This document shows positions 1-7,685 of a stretch of 64,000 nucleotides of DNA, piece by piece. The position numbers and the translations under genes were made by a program. Position 1 is the stretch's first letter. The number at the start of each line of letters is the position of its first letter. The DNA is from Mesorhizobium sp. B2-1-8 (GTDB lineage Bacteria; Pseudomonadota; Alphaproteobacteria; Rhizobiales; Rhizobiaceae), in assembly GCF_006442545.2 (NCBI RefSeq), contig NZ_CP083952.1:2659501-2723500 (forward strand), given 5' to 3'. A model generated the notes under the pieces. It saw only the letters and a program-made list of their open reading frames with translations. It made no database searches and was not told the origin of the DNA.

Positions 1-124
1 CTGCGCCGGGACCTGCCGGCCCATCGACGACAAGCGAGGCACAATCGAGTTCAGGCGCAAGGTTGCGGGCGTGTTGGCCAAACGGGCCGCACAGACCGCC
101 TATGCACGTGCAGGAGGCAAATGA
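1..124 (+). CDS. FAD-binding (medium) subunit of a molybdenum hydroxylase, C-terminal end only
   Basis: Only the last 40 codons are in the window, read in frame from base 2 to the TGA at 122-124. The visible tail contains RPIDDKRGTIEFRRKVAGVL, which resembles the C-terminus of CoxM-type FAD subunits of the CO dehydrogenase/xanthine dehydrogenase family. The stop overlaps the start of the next gene (ATGA), and the two following genes encode the 2Fe-2S and molybdopterin subunits, so this is the electron-transferring flavin subunit of the same enzyme. The upstream part is missing because the window begins here. Confidence 0.8.
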   Translation, partial: CAGTCRPIDDKRGTIEFRRKVAGVLAKRAAQTAYARAGGK

Positions 125-600
125 TGGCTGGTGTAGCTGTTTCAACCACAATCAACGGCGACAGCGTCGAATATCTCTGCCAGCCCGACGAGACGCTGCT
201 CGACGTGCTGCGCGACCGGCTCGGGCTGACCGGTGCGAAGGAAGGCTGCGGCACCGGCGACTGCGGCGCCTGCAGCGTCATCGTCGACGACCGGCTGGTG
301 TGTTCGTGCCTGGTGCTCGGCGCGGAAGCGGAAGGCCGCCGCATCGAGACCGTCGAGGGCATGGCGCATGGCGACAAGCTGCACCCGCTGCAGCAGAAGT
401 TTTTGGAGCACGCCGCACTGCAATGCGGCATCTGCACGCCCGGCTTCCTGATCGCGGCGAAGGACCTGCTGGCGAAAAACCCCGACCCGACCGAGGAGGA
501 AATCCGCTTCGGGCTTGCCGGAAACCTCTGCCGCTGCACCGGCTACGACAAGATCGTGCGCGCCGTCCAGGATGCCGCCACCGTAATGAAGGGAGCCTGA
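121..600 (+). CDS. 2Fe-2S small subunit of molybdenum hydroxylase (CoxS/XdhA type)
   Basis: A 159-residue protein of normal length for the iron-sulfur subunit of xanthine dehydrogenase/CO dehydrogenase-type enzymes. It passes electrons from the Mo site to FAD. The plant-type [2Fe-2S] ligands are C43, C48, C51 and C63; the second cluster uses C102, C105, C137 and C139 (motifs CGIC and CRC). The start ATG overlaps the stop of the flavin-subunit gene and the next gene follows after one base, so the three subunits are translationally coupled. There is no Tat or Sec signal, so it is cytoplasmic. The real substrate cannot be read from this subunit. Confidence 0.93.
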   Translation: MMAGVAVSTTINGDSVEYLCQPDETLLDVLRDRLGLTGAKEGCGTGDCGACSVIVDDRLVCSCLVLGAEAEGRRIETVEGMAHGDKLHPLQQKFLEHAALQCGICTPGFLIAAKDLLAKNPDPTEEEIRFGLAGNLCRCTGYDKIVRAVQDAATVMKGA

Positions 601-601
601 G

Positions 602-2866
602 ATGAATTTCGATCCGCGTTTTTCAGGGCGTAAATTCGCTTCCGTCGGCACGCGCCCGATCCGTCCCGACGGTGTCGACAAGGTGACCGGCCGCGCCCGC
701 TATGGCGCCGACTTCAACATGGCCGGCCAGCTGGTCGGCCGCGTGCTGCGCAGCCCACACGCGCATGCGAAAATCCGGAAGATCGACACTTCGAAGGCGG
801 AAGCGCTTGCCGGCGTGAAGGCGGTGATCACCGCTGCCGACCTGCCTGATCTCACCGATGGCGATGCCGCCATGTACGACATCCTCGACAATTGCATGGC
901 GCGCACCAAGGCGCTCTATGACGGCCATGCGGTGGCAGCCGTCGCCGCGATCGATGCCCACACGGCCAGGCAGGCGCTGAAGCTGATCGTGGTCGACTAT
1001 GAGGTGCTGCCGCATGTCACCGATGTCGACGAGGCGATGCAGCACCACGCCCCCCTGATCAACGACGCGATCTTCACCGAGGGGCTGGAGGAAAAGCCGG
1101 TCAAGGCGTCCAACGTGACCAAGCGCTCGCAGTTCGGCCATGGCGACGTCCATCAGGGTTTCGGCCACGCCGATTTCATCGTCGAGCGCTCGTTCAAGAC
1201 CGAGCAGACGCACCAGGGCTATATCGAGCCGCATGCCTGCGTGGCCAATGTCAGCACCGACGGCACCGCCGACCTCTGGGTCTGCACGCAGGGCCATTTC
1301 GTCTACCGCCAGCACTGCGCGCAGCTGCTCGGCATGGAAGCCTCGAAGCTGCGCGTCACCTCCTCGGAGATCGGCGGCGGTTTCGGCGGCAAGACCCATG
1401 TCTGGGCCGAGCCGGTGGCGCTCGCTCTGTCGCGCAAGGCCGGACGCCCGGTGAAGCTGGTGATGACCCGCGACGAGGTGTTCCGCGCCTCGGGCCCGAC
1501 CAGCGCCACCTCGATCGACGTCAAGATCGGCGCCCGCAAGGACGGCACGATCACGGCGGCCGAAGCGACGCTGCGTTACACAAGCGGCCCCTATGCCGGC
1601 ACCTGGGCCGAGATCGGCGCCATGACGGCGTTCGCCTGCTACAGGCTCGACAACGTCAAGACGGTGGGCTTCGAAGTGCTGGTCAACCGGCCGAAGACCG
1701 CCGCCTACCGCGCGCCGTCGGCGCCGATGGCGGCCTTCGCGGTGGAAAGCACCGTCGACGAGCTCGCCAAGGAGCTCGGCATGGATCCGGTCGAGTTCCG
1801 CATCAGGAACGCCGCCCAGGAAGGCACGCGGTCGTCCTACGGCCCGGTCTACGGGCCGATCGGCATCGGCCCGACGCTGGAAGCGGTGAAGAACCACGCG
1901 CACATGAAGGCGCCGCTCAAGGCAAACCAGGGGCGCGGCATGGCCTGCGGCTTCTGGTTCAATTTCGGCGGCCAGACCTGCACCGACCTGAACATCGGCA
2001 TGGACGGCTCGGTCTCGCTCGCCGTCGGCACGGTCGATGTCGGCGGGTCCCGCGCCTCGCTGTCGCTGGTGGCGGCGGAGGAGCTCGGCATCGCCTATGA
2101 GCAGGTCAAGGCCATCGTCGCCGACACGTCGAGCCTCGGCTACAACGACATGACCGACGGCAGCCGCGGCACCTTCTCGTCCTCGATGGCGACGATCTCG
2201 GCCGCCCGCAACGCGATAAAAATCCTGCGCGAGCGCGCCGCGCAGATGTGGGATATCTCGGTCGACGACGTGGTCTGGGAACAGGGCCACGCGGTCGCCA
2301 AGGGCGAGAAGCACGGCAATCTCGGCAAGCTGTCGCTGAAGGAGATCGCGGCGCAATCCGGCAAGACCGGCGGGCCGATCGCCGGCCACAGCGAGCTCGT
2401 CGCCGACGGCGCCGGCGTCTCCTTCGCCACCCATATATGCGACGTCGAGGTCGACCCCGAGACGGGTTCGACCAGGGTGATCCGCTACACGGTGGTGCAG
2501 GATGCCGGCAAGGCGGTGCACCCGACCTATGTCGAGGGCCAGTACCAGGGCGGTGCGGCGCAAGGCATAGGCTGGGCGCTCAACGAGGAGTATATTTACG
2601 GCAAGGACGGCCGGCTGCAGAACGCCGGCTTCCTCGACTACCGCATCCCGGTCTGCTCCGACCTGCCGATGATCGACACGCAGATCCTGGAAATCCCCAA
2701 CCCCAACCACCCCTATGGCGTGCGCGGCGTCGGCGAAACCTCGATCGTGCCGCCGCTGGCGGCGATCGCCAACGCGGTCTCGAACGCGGCGGGCGTGCGC
2801 ATGACCCACATCCCGATGTCGCCGCCCCGCATCCTGGCGGCGATCGAGGCGGAACGGGAAGGCTAG
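602..2866 (+). CDS. Molybdopterin-binding large subunit of molybdenum hydroxylase (xanthine dehydrogenase family)
   Basis: A 754-residue catalytic subunit. The N-terminal a/b hammerhead domain (about residues 15-125) is followed by the Mo-cofactor domains. GGGFGGKTH lies near residue 262, and the Mo-site glutamate is expected in GVRGVGETS near residue 705. The active-site loop near residue 364 reads AYRAPSAP. It lacks the AYRCSFR signature of true form I CO dehydrogenase, so CO oxidation is unlikely; an aldehyde, purine or aromatic CoA-ester hydroxylase is more plausible. It follows the 2Fe-2S subunit by one base and precedes a MoaD-like gene. The order FAD, FeS, Mo matches the coxMSL arrangement. 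Confidence 0.92.
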   Translation: MNFDPRFSGRKFASVGTRPIRPDGVDKVTGRARYGADFNMAGQLVGRVLRSPHAHAKIRKIDTSKAEALAGVKAVITAADLPDLTDGDAAMYDILDNCMARTKALYDGHAVAAVAAIDAHTARQALKLIVVDYEVLPHVTDVDEAMQHHAPLINDAIFTEGLEEKPVKASNVTKRSQFGHGDVHQGFGHADFIVERSFKTEQTHQGYIEPHACVANVSTDGTADLWVCTQGHFVYRQHCAQLLGMEASKLRVTSSEIGGGFGGKTHVWAEPVALALSRKAGRPVKLVMTRDEVFRASGPTSATSIDVKIGARKDGTITAAEATLRYTSGPYAGTWAEIGAMTAFACYRLDNVKTVGFEVLVNRPKTAAYRAPSAPMAAFAVESTVDELAKELGMDPVEFRIRNAAQEGTRSSYGPVYGPIGIGPTLEAVKNHAHMKAPLKANQGRGMACGFWFNFGGQTCTDLNIGMDGSVSLAVGTVDVGGSRASLSLVAAEELGIAYEQVKAIVADTSSLGYNDMTDGSRGTFSSSMATISAARNAIKILRERAAQMWDISVDDVVWEQGHAVAKGEKHGNLGKLSLKEIAAQSGKTGGPIAGHSELVADGAGVSFATHICDVEVDPETGSTRVIRYTVVQDAGKAVHPTYVEGQYQGGAAQGIGWALNEEYIYGKDGRLQNAGFLDYRIPVCSDLPMIDTQILEIPNPNHPYGVRGVGETSIVPPLAAIANAVSNAAGVRMTHIPMSPPRILAAIEAEREG

Positions 2867-2882
2867 GGCAGGGCAAGCGGCG

Positions 2883-3128
2883 ATGGTCGAAGTCACCCTC
2901 TGGGGCGCGCTTGGCCAGGTCGCCGGAGGCAGAAGCAAGGTCGAGGTCGAGGCCAAGGACATAAGGGAGCTGTTCAGGAAACTGGCTGAACAGTATCCCG
3001 GCCTGGAGCCGTGGATCGACCGCGGGATCGCGGTGGCGATCGACGGGACGATTTATCGGGATACGTGGTCGAAGGAGTTGCCGCCGGGGGCGGAGATATT
3101 TTTGTTGCCGAGATTGGCTGGGGGGTGA
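2883..3128 (+). CDS. MoaD/ThiS family sulfur-carrier-like protein
   Basis: An 81-residue beta-grasp protein ending in a Gly-Gly pair (LPRLAGG), the hallmark of MoaD and ThiS sulfur carriers that are thiocarboxylated at the terminal glycine. It begins 16 bases after the large-subunit gene of the Mo hydroxylase and is probably cotranscribed. A dedicated role in making or sulfurating the molybdenum cofactor of that enzyme is inferred from position. It may differ from the housekeeping MoaD, since no moaE or moeB gene is beside it. The following sequence to about 3230 shows no gene and marks the left edge of the defence operon. Confidence 0.82.
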   Translation: MVEVTLWGALGQVAGGRSKVEVEAKDIRELFRKLAEQYPGLEPWIDRGIAVAIDGTIYRDTWSKELPPGAEIFLLPRLAGG

Positions 3129-3229
3129 GGGGCTGTCGGCTTGCGTCAGGTCTCACACATCTTGGTAGTGCCGTTAGCGGACCGGCGGGTTTTGCAGTAC
3201 CCCCTGGAGCGGACAATCCTTGGAACGCG

Positions 3230-3243
3230 ATTCTAATTAGAAT
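3230..3243. repeat. 14-bp perfect palindrome at the end of the HNH gene
   Basis: ATTCTAATTAGAAT is a perfect palindrome that overlaps the stop codon of the minus-strand HNH nuclease gene. It is too A+T-rich to be a strong terminator and has no T-tract. A near-identical palindrome, ATTCTAGTTAGAAT, occurs at 34059-34072 in front of the YeiH gene. Whether either binds a protein is unknown. Confidence 0.4.
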
Positions 3244-4315
3244 ACTCGACGAAATTCCAAAGCCACTGCCTGACGTCTTCGCCAATCTCTGGATCGTTGC
3301 AGGACCGATCTAGTAGTCGGAAGGCTTCCGCCTTTAAAAACGCACGGTCTGCATACCCGTCTTGAACTACGCCTTCGATGTATCGTGGGACCTCCGCTGC
3401 TACTTGATCAGCAGTTTGATCTCTTCCCTTTTCAACCAAGAACCACTTGCTGTAGTGGCCAATCCAAGAGAGGAAGTCAGCATCAAGAACGTCTCGTGAA
3501 TATCTGAGCTTGATTTGATAAACGCTATTCCATGTTTCAGCTCTATCCAGCTCGTCGCCCACAATATTGATATTCCAGCGCGGCAAGGTATAGCCCCCAA
3601 CCTCATTGCCGATGAAAAATTCGCTCCCCTCTAGCGTGATACGGTAGGTAGGCCCGAGGTACGGATCTGAGCAGCGGCGCCTCAGTCCGCCACCTCCTGT
3701 GAGGATGTCGGTACTGCCTTTGTACGTCGAATTGCATTCGTCGCACGCTGGTGGGAGGTTGCGTAGGTCGGCAGCGGCAAACGGATATATCGAAATCGGC
3801 AACAGATGGTCGAGTGCATGACGTGGTGCACCGGGAGCCCGAAAGTAATTCAGGCCGCAAAACGGACACTGCCTAATGTTAGCAGCGTAAATAGTGCCGT
3901 ACTGATTGTCCCGAAGGAAGCCATTCCCCTCTTTGATACTAGCTAGCTGACCGAAGAGATATACTGCCAGCGCGCGCGCGGGCGCTCTGATTGAAAGCGG
4001 GAGGGTATCGATGGTCGGGCAAAAGGCGTTATCGTTGAAAACGTTCGGCAAGGCCGTCTGTCTCATGATTGCCGCGCGAACGGGCGGCCGCTCTTGGGCG
4101 GGTAGCTCAGAATATTTTAGCAAGAAACTCGCAAGCTTTGATCTCAAACCGGTACGCTGTGCTAAAATCTCGCGCCGGCCCTCTGGCAGGCATTCCGGCC
4201 AGCTCTCGGGCTCGGCGTTAGCGTCAATCGCATCCATTCCCGCCAACATCACGTCAACAGCCGAGGTGTTCAGCCAATTGGCGCCCAATGCTTCAATCGG
4301 GTAGGAAAACAGCAT
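3233..4315 (-). CDS. HNH endonuclease, last gene of the hsdM-hsdS-ATPase-HNH defence operon
   Basis: A 360-residue protein with a central HNH/McrA-like nuclease fold. A zinc knuckle is formed by CPFC (150-153) and CDEC (191-194), with the catalytic DH at 169-170 and Asn 195 in CDECN. The N-terminal 140 residues and the C-terminal 150 residues match no family I recognise and may be target-binding or partner-binding regions. The start lies one base after the ATPase stop, so the two are translationally coupled. An ATPase/HNH pair recalls the PtuA-PtuB pair of Septu and the effector module of retron Ec78. Here it follows hsdS where hsdR would be expected, so it is a candidate cleavage subunit. 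The gene is clearly lower in G+C than its flanks. Confidence 0.85.
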   Translation of the reverse strand: MLFSYPIEALGANWLNTSAVDVMLAGMDAIDANAEPESWPECLPEGRREILAQRTGLRSKLASFLLKYSELPAQERPPVRAAIMRQTALPNVFNDNAFCPTIDTLPLSIRAPARALAVYLFGQLASIKEGNGFLRDNQYGTIYAANIRQCPFCGLNYFRAPGAPRHALDHLLPISIYPFAAADLRNLPPACDECNSTYKGSTDILTGGGGLRRRCSDPYLGPTYRITLEGSEFFIGNEVGGYTLPRWNINIVGDELDRAETWNSVYQIKLRYSRDVLDADFLSWIGHYSKWFLVEKGRDQTADQVAAEVPRYIEGVVQDGYADRAFLKAEAFRLLDRSCNDPEIGEDVRQWLWNFVEYSN

Positions 4316-4316
4316 T

Positions 4317-5912
4317 CTAGGCTTGGCTTTTCAGCTTTCGCAGATGATCCGCCAGAAGAGCTTTTCCGATAGACGGCCCGAGCTCCCTAAAACCATCTTC
4401 TATCTCTTCGATGTCATCCGATTTCAAGAGTTTCGCGATTTCTTTCTCGGCAATGTGCGAATTGGGAGGGCGGATATCGAAACAGCTTTCTAGAATGCGA
4501 TCGAAAGTTGTTCCAAAGGTCTCAATTTTCGGGTCTTTGACATTGAACTTGCCTGATGCTTCATCTCTGGAGAAGATCATGACCTGATCTCTCGGCATGT
4601 CCGAAGGTACAAACGGCGCATGGGTCGTGAGCAGGAATTCCTGATTGCCGCGACTTCCCACCATTTTCATTAATTGTTGAACGAATTCTACGCGCCATTT
4701 CGGGTTAAAATGCGATTCAGGCTCGTCGAGCAGGAAAATCGCGTTCGTGTCAGCGATCATGGCATAGGTGCCTAGGATCAGCGCTTGCTGATGCTCACCG
4801 TCAGAGAGGGAGACATAGTCAACGGCGCCCGACTTATGTCCCTCGGGCCAGAAGCGGACTTCCTCGAAGCTGAAGACCATGTCCTCCTGTTGCGGCTCGG
4901 GCAGTCTGGAGGCAAATCGTCGTTCCTTCACGGCTTTGTCGAACCGGCGTCGTGCGGTGCGCGGGATGGCTAGATCGTTCAGTAGGGCAAGCTTGTGCAG
5001 AGACCGGTAAAGCGTGAAGGCCTCATCCCAGAAGTGGGCGAATGCCTCTCGGGTCGCGTCCGTGATCAGAAAATCGAATGTGTAAGTCTCCGTTTTCTCG
5101 TTGACGTGCCAGCAGGTTGCGGTGCGCTGGAGATGAGCGATAACGGTCTCAAGTTCGTCGGTAAGCTGGATACCCTTGCGCGCCAAGGTGCGCCTCTTGG
5201 ATTTCGGGATTTTGGGAACGGCGGAATGCGCAAGGCGCACGATACATCGGCAGGAGGCAAGATCGCCCAGGCGGGCGTGTCGCAGAAGCTCCTTTCTAAT
5301 GTGGGTCGAACCCAGCATGAGATTGGAGAACAGGACCTCAAGGTTGGTGCCATAGTCGATAAGCATCAACTTGTTATCCGGAATCGCCTTTGCATTTCCT
5401 TTGAGTGCTGCAGTTGCGACATCGCCAGCGTATCCGCTTCGGCTGGCGAGAAAGGGTAAGCTTAAGGTTTCATTGTCTCCAGACGTATACCCAACGATCA
5501 AAGACGGCAGAAACTGACCGAACGCTGGTTCTTTTGATCTTATGATCTGTCCGTCGGCACGGATAAGTTCAATCGGTCCCGGCTTCTTGCCCTTCAGCGC
5601 CCTAACGAGACGCACGGTCTCATGATCGTCCCCGTGAGCGGGTTTGATCATGTATTCGAGGTCAAAGAGTACCGCGTCGTTAGCGCTGCGTCGCTCCTCC
5701 GTAGGCGCGTGCTCATGCCATGCTGCCTGGAAAATTTCTGCGATCAGTTGGAGGAACTGAGATTTGCCCGATCCGTTCGGGCCAATCATACAAAGCGGCG
5801 CAAGTGGTTCGCCATCCTTACCGTCATTGCCGCGGCCAAACCAGACCTCCGTGCCGTCAAAGAGCCCGCCGCCGGTTCCCGATCGCTCTATCTTGAGCAG
5901 CCTCAGCCTCAT
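4317..5912 (-). CDS. AAA/ABC-type ATPase associated with a restriction system
   Basis: A 531-residue OLD/RecF/SMC-like ATPase. The Walker A motif GPNGSGKS is at 44-51, an ABC-like signature LSDGEHQQ at 369-376, Walker B IFLLDEPES at 392-400, and an H-loop TTHAPF at 429-434. The middle (about 60-360) is the lobe that in SMC-like proteins carries a coiled coil or specificity region. There is no TOPRIM domain at the C-terminus, so it is not an OLD nuclease; nuclease activity would come from the HNH partner. Its ATG overlaps the hsdS stop by four bases. NCBI describes restriction-system-associated AAA ATPases next to type I loci, and this gene fits that description; PtuA of Septu is an alternative relative. 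Confidence 0.87.
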   Translation of the reverse strand: MRLRLLKIERSGTGGGLFDGTEVWFGRGNDGKDGEPLAPLCMIGPNGSGKSQFLQLIAEIFQAAWHEHAPTEERRSANDAVLFDLEYMIKPAHGDDHETVRLVRALKGKKPGPIELIRADGQIIRSKEPAFGQFLPSLIVGYTSGDNETLSLPFLASRSGYAGDVATAALKGNAKAIPDNKLMLIDYGTNLEVLFSNLMLGSTHIRKELLRHARLGDLASCRCIVRLAHSAVPKIPKSKRRTLARKGIQLTDELETVIAHLQRTATCWHVNEKTETYTFDFLITDATREAFAHFWDEAFTLYRSLHKLALLNDLAIPRTARRRFDKAVKERRFASRLPEPQQEDMVFSFEEVRFWPEGHKSGAVDYVSLSDGEHQQALILGTYAMIADTNAIFLLDEPESHFNPKWRVEFVQQLMKMVGSRGNQEFLLTTHAPFVPSDMPRDQVMIFSRDEASGKFNVKDPKIETFGTTFDRILESCFDIRPPNSHIAEKEIAKLLKSDDIEEIEDGFRELGPSIGKALLADHLRKLKSQA

Positions 5913-7552
5913 CGCGCCACCCTCTTAAGGAGCATGCGACCTTCATCCTTGTCGAACACCTGCACCAACTCGGGAGCTTTACCGCTCAGAAGCTCAAAGA
6001 GGGCATCGCGTACCGCGCCGTAGGGCAACACCACGCGTTGGACGATCGCCTCGAATGCCAGCCCCTTCTCCGGCCAATTGGCGCTGTCGGTCAAAAGTAC
6101 CTGCTTTGGATCCGTTTTCACTGTCTTCGCTCTCGGGCGCTTTGGACGCACTTCCATGACGGAGATGGTACTCGTCTCTCGTATACGATCCAGCATTTTG
6201 TCTGCCGGTTCCTCGCCGACATCCTGTTCGACCAGCTGTCCTGTGAAAGCCTTGGCGAGGATGCGCTGCTCCGCTCGACCGACGAGCCACAAGGAGCGTT
6301 CCACCTCGCGAGCGAGGTGGCTGACCCTAGAGAATGCGTCCTCGATCTGTCGTACGATTTCCCGCTGCTCCTCGAGCGGGGCGAGCTTAATGTTGAAGGC
6401 CCTGATCTCAGGGAAATATATGGTCGTGTGGGTAGTTCCTCGTCCAAAATTGCGAATGTCATCACCTTCGGAAAGCAAGGCGTACATAAGGTATTTGGGA
6501 TCGACGGCATCGGTGCAGGACCAGGTAGCGAAGTCTTGGCTCGTGGCCATCTCGCGGCCCATGATCGCGACATATCCGACCGACGCCGTGCGGGAAAGAA
6601 TGACAGTACCCGCCGGAAGTAGTCGCGCGGAGGAATTGGATAGTCCTGTGTCGTTGATTTTCTGGATTGTGTCATCGATCGTGCTCCCATGATGCCGATT
6701 GGCGTCAGGAATGCCGATCCATGGTACATCGCCGCCCCACCATTCGGGATGGGAACGACTTGGTGTGTGCCCGGTCTCTTGGCGCGCCACTCGCAGGAGA
6801 GGAACCCAGTCCCATCCAGTAGGGAGGACCGTGCCGGGATTATTGATCGAGATACCACCTCTGCCTTCGATGATTTCATTCGTCGCATGGCGCCCGCCAC
6901 GCGTCTGCTCGGGCTCGTCAATTCTCGCGAGAAGTTGCTCCACGGGCTCGAGCACTTGCTGCTTGCGAAACCCTGCCGTAAGTTCGCCCCGGAAGGCAGA
7001 CCGCAGGAGGTTGAGCTTGTAATACTCGACCAACGGTGAAATCTTTTGCAGTTCGCTGCGCGAGAGGTCAACGCGCGAGCTCAGTTCATCGAGCCGCGCC
7101 ACAATCCGGCGTTGCTCGGACACTGGCGGGATGGCGGCCGAATAGCCTTCGATATGGTGCTTTGAAAGTCCCGGGATGTCGCCGTGGGCGTTCTCGATGA
7201 TCTCTTCTGCACGGTAGGCGATCGTCCTTAGAATGAATTGAAAGTCTAGTTCAGCGCTGGGTTGATAGGCATAGATATCTCGCCCGATCGCGGCGGGAAT
7301 GCCCGGGAAGGTTTTGCCCACGCCGGCGCCCTTAACCGTGATAAAGATGCAGCCTTCGGGAACCACCCGCTTGGGGTCGGTCGTCCATTTCGGCTTGTGG
7401 AACGCGCTACCATCCCACTGCTCAGGTCCGGTTACATAGCTGGTTCCCCGCCCCTCCTGGTTGACGGTGTCAGCGCTCGGTGACTGTCCTGTATGCAAAA
7501 CGCCGATGTCGCCTAGCCTCGCTCGAGCCCATCCGGCTGGAAGCTCATTCAT
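5909..7552 (-). CDS. hsdS: Type I restriction-modification specificity subunit HsdS
   Basis: A 547-residue specificity subunit that would dictate the bipartite DNA target of the methyltransferase. Two target-recognition domains are visible: TRD1 at about 1-150 (starts LPAGWARARLGDI) and TRD2 at about 240-390 (starts LPTGWDWVPL). Each is followed by the conserved helical spacer (PPVSEQRRIVARLDEL and APLEEQREIVRQIEDAF). A further 90 residues at the C-terminus (basic linker RPKRPRAK, then a globular part ending near DKDEGRMLLKRV) extend beyond the minimal HsdS. The ATG start is fixed because an in-frame stop lies seven codons upstream. It overlaps the ATPase gene by four bases and a 46-codon ORF at its 5' end. 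Confidence 0.93.
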   Translation of the reverse strand: MNELPAGWARARLGDIGVLHTGQSPSADTVNQEGRGTSYVTGPEQWDGSAFHKPKWTTDPKRVVPEGCIFITVKGAGVGKTFPGIPAAIGRDIYAYQPSAELDFQFILRTIAYRAEEIIENAHGDIPGLSKHHIEGYSAAIPPVSEQRRIVARLDELSSRVDLSRSELQKISPLVEYYKLNLLRSAFRGELTAGFRKQQVLEPVEQLLARIDEPEQTRGGRHATNEIIEGRGGISINNPGTVLPTGWDWVPLLRVARQETGHTPSRSHPEWWGGDVPWIGIPDANRHHGSTIDDTIQKINDTGLSNSSARLLPAGTVILSRTASVGYVAIMGREMATSQDFATWSCTDAVDPKYLMYALLSEGDDIRNFGRGTTHTTIYFPEIRAFNIKLAPLEEQREIVRQIEDAFSRVSHLAREVERSLWLVGRAEQRILAKAFTGQLVEQDVGEEPADKMLDRIRETSTISVMEVRPKRPRAKTVKTDPKQVLLTDSANWPEKGLAFEAIVQRVVLPYGAVRDALFELLSGKAPELVQVFDKDEGRMLLKRVAR

Positions 7553-7685
7553 GGCGCCAGTGTTCCCGCCTCAACGTGCCCCCCGGCAAAGAAATTCTGG
7601 CTATCACCATCCCGCGCCGAACAGCTGCACGTGCAAAACGCTGGGAACTTGGTTCATTGGACATCGCTCGGGAAGGCATGCTCAT
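7545..7685 (-). CDS. Possible 46-residue protein bridging hsdM and hsdS
   Basis: A 46-codon ORF begins at an ATG that overlaps the hsdM stop (ATGA) and ends eight bases inside hsdS, so it exactly tiles the 129-base gap between the two genes. The product is basic (many Arg, starts MSMPSRAMSNEPSSQ) and has no motif I know. The overlaps at both ends suggest translation at least for coupling: ribosomes ending hsdM could re-start here and deliver to hsdS. It could equally be a chance ORF in a short spacer. No homology claim is made. Confidence 0.4.
   Translation of the reverse strand: MSMPSRAMSNEPSSQRFARAAVRRGMVIARISLPGGTLRREHWRHE

Noticed and set aside
602..2866. Annotation as aerobic CO dehydrogenase (coxL)
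   Set aside because: The AYRCSFR active-site signature of form I CoxL is absent.
623..2962. A 779-codon open frame antisense to the molybdenum hydroxylase subunit
   Set aside because: It is a mirror of GC-rich codon structure in the true gene; its translation is rich in R, G, D and A repeats and matches no family, whereas the plus-strand gene has all functional motifs.
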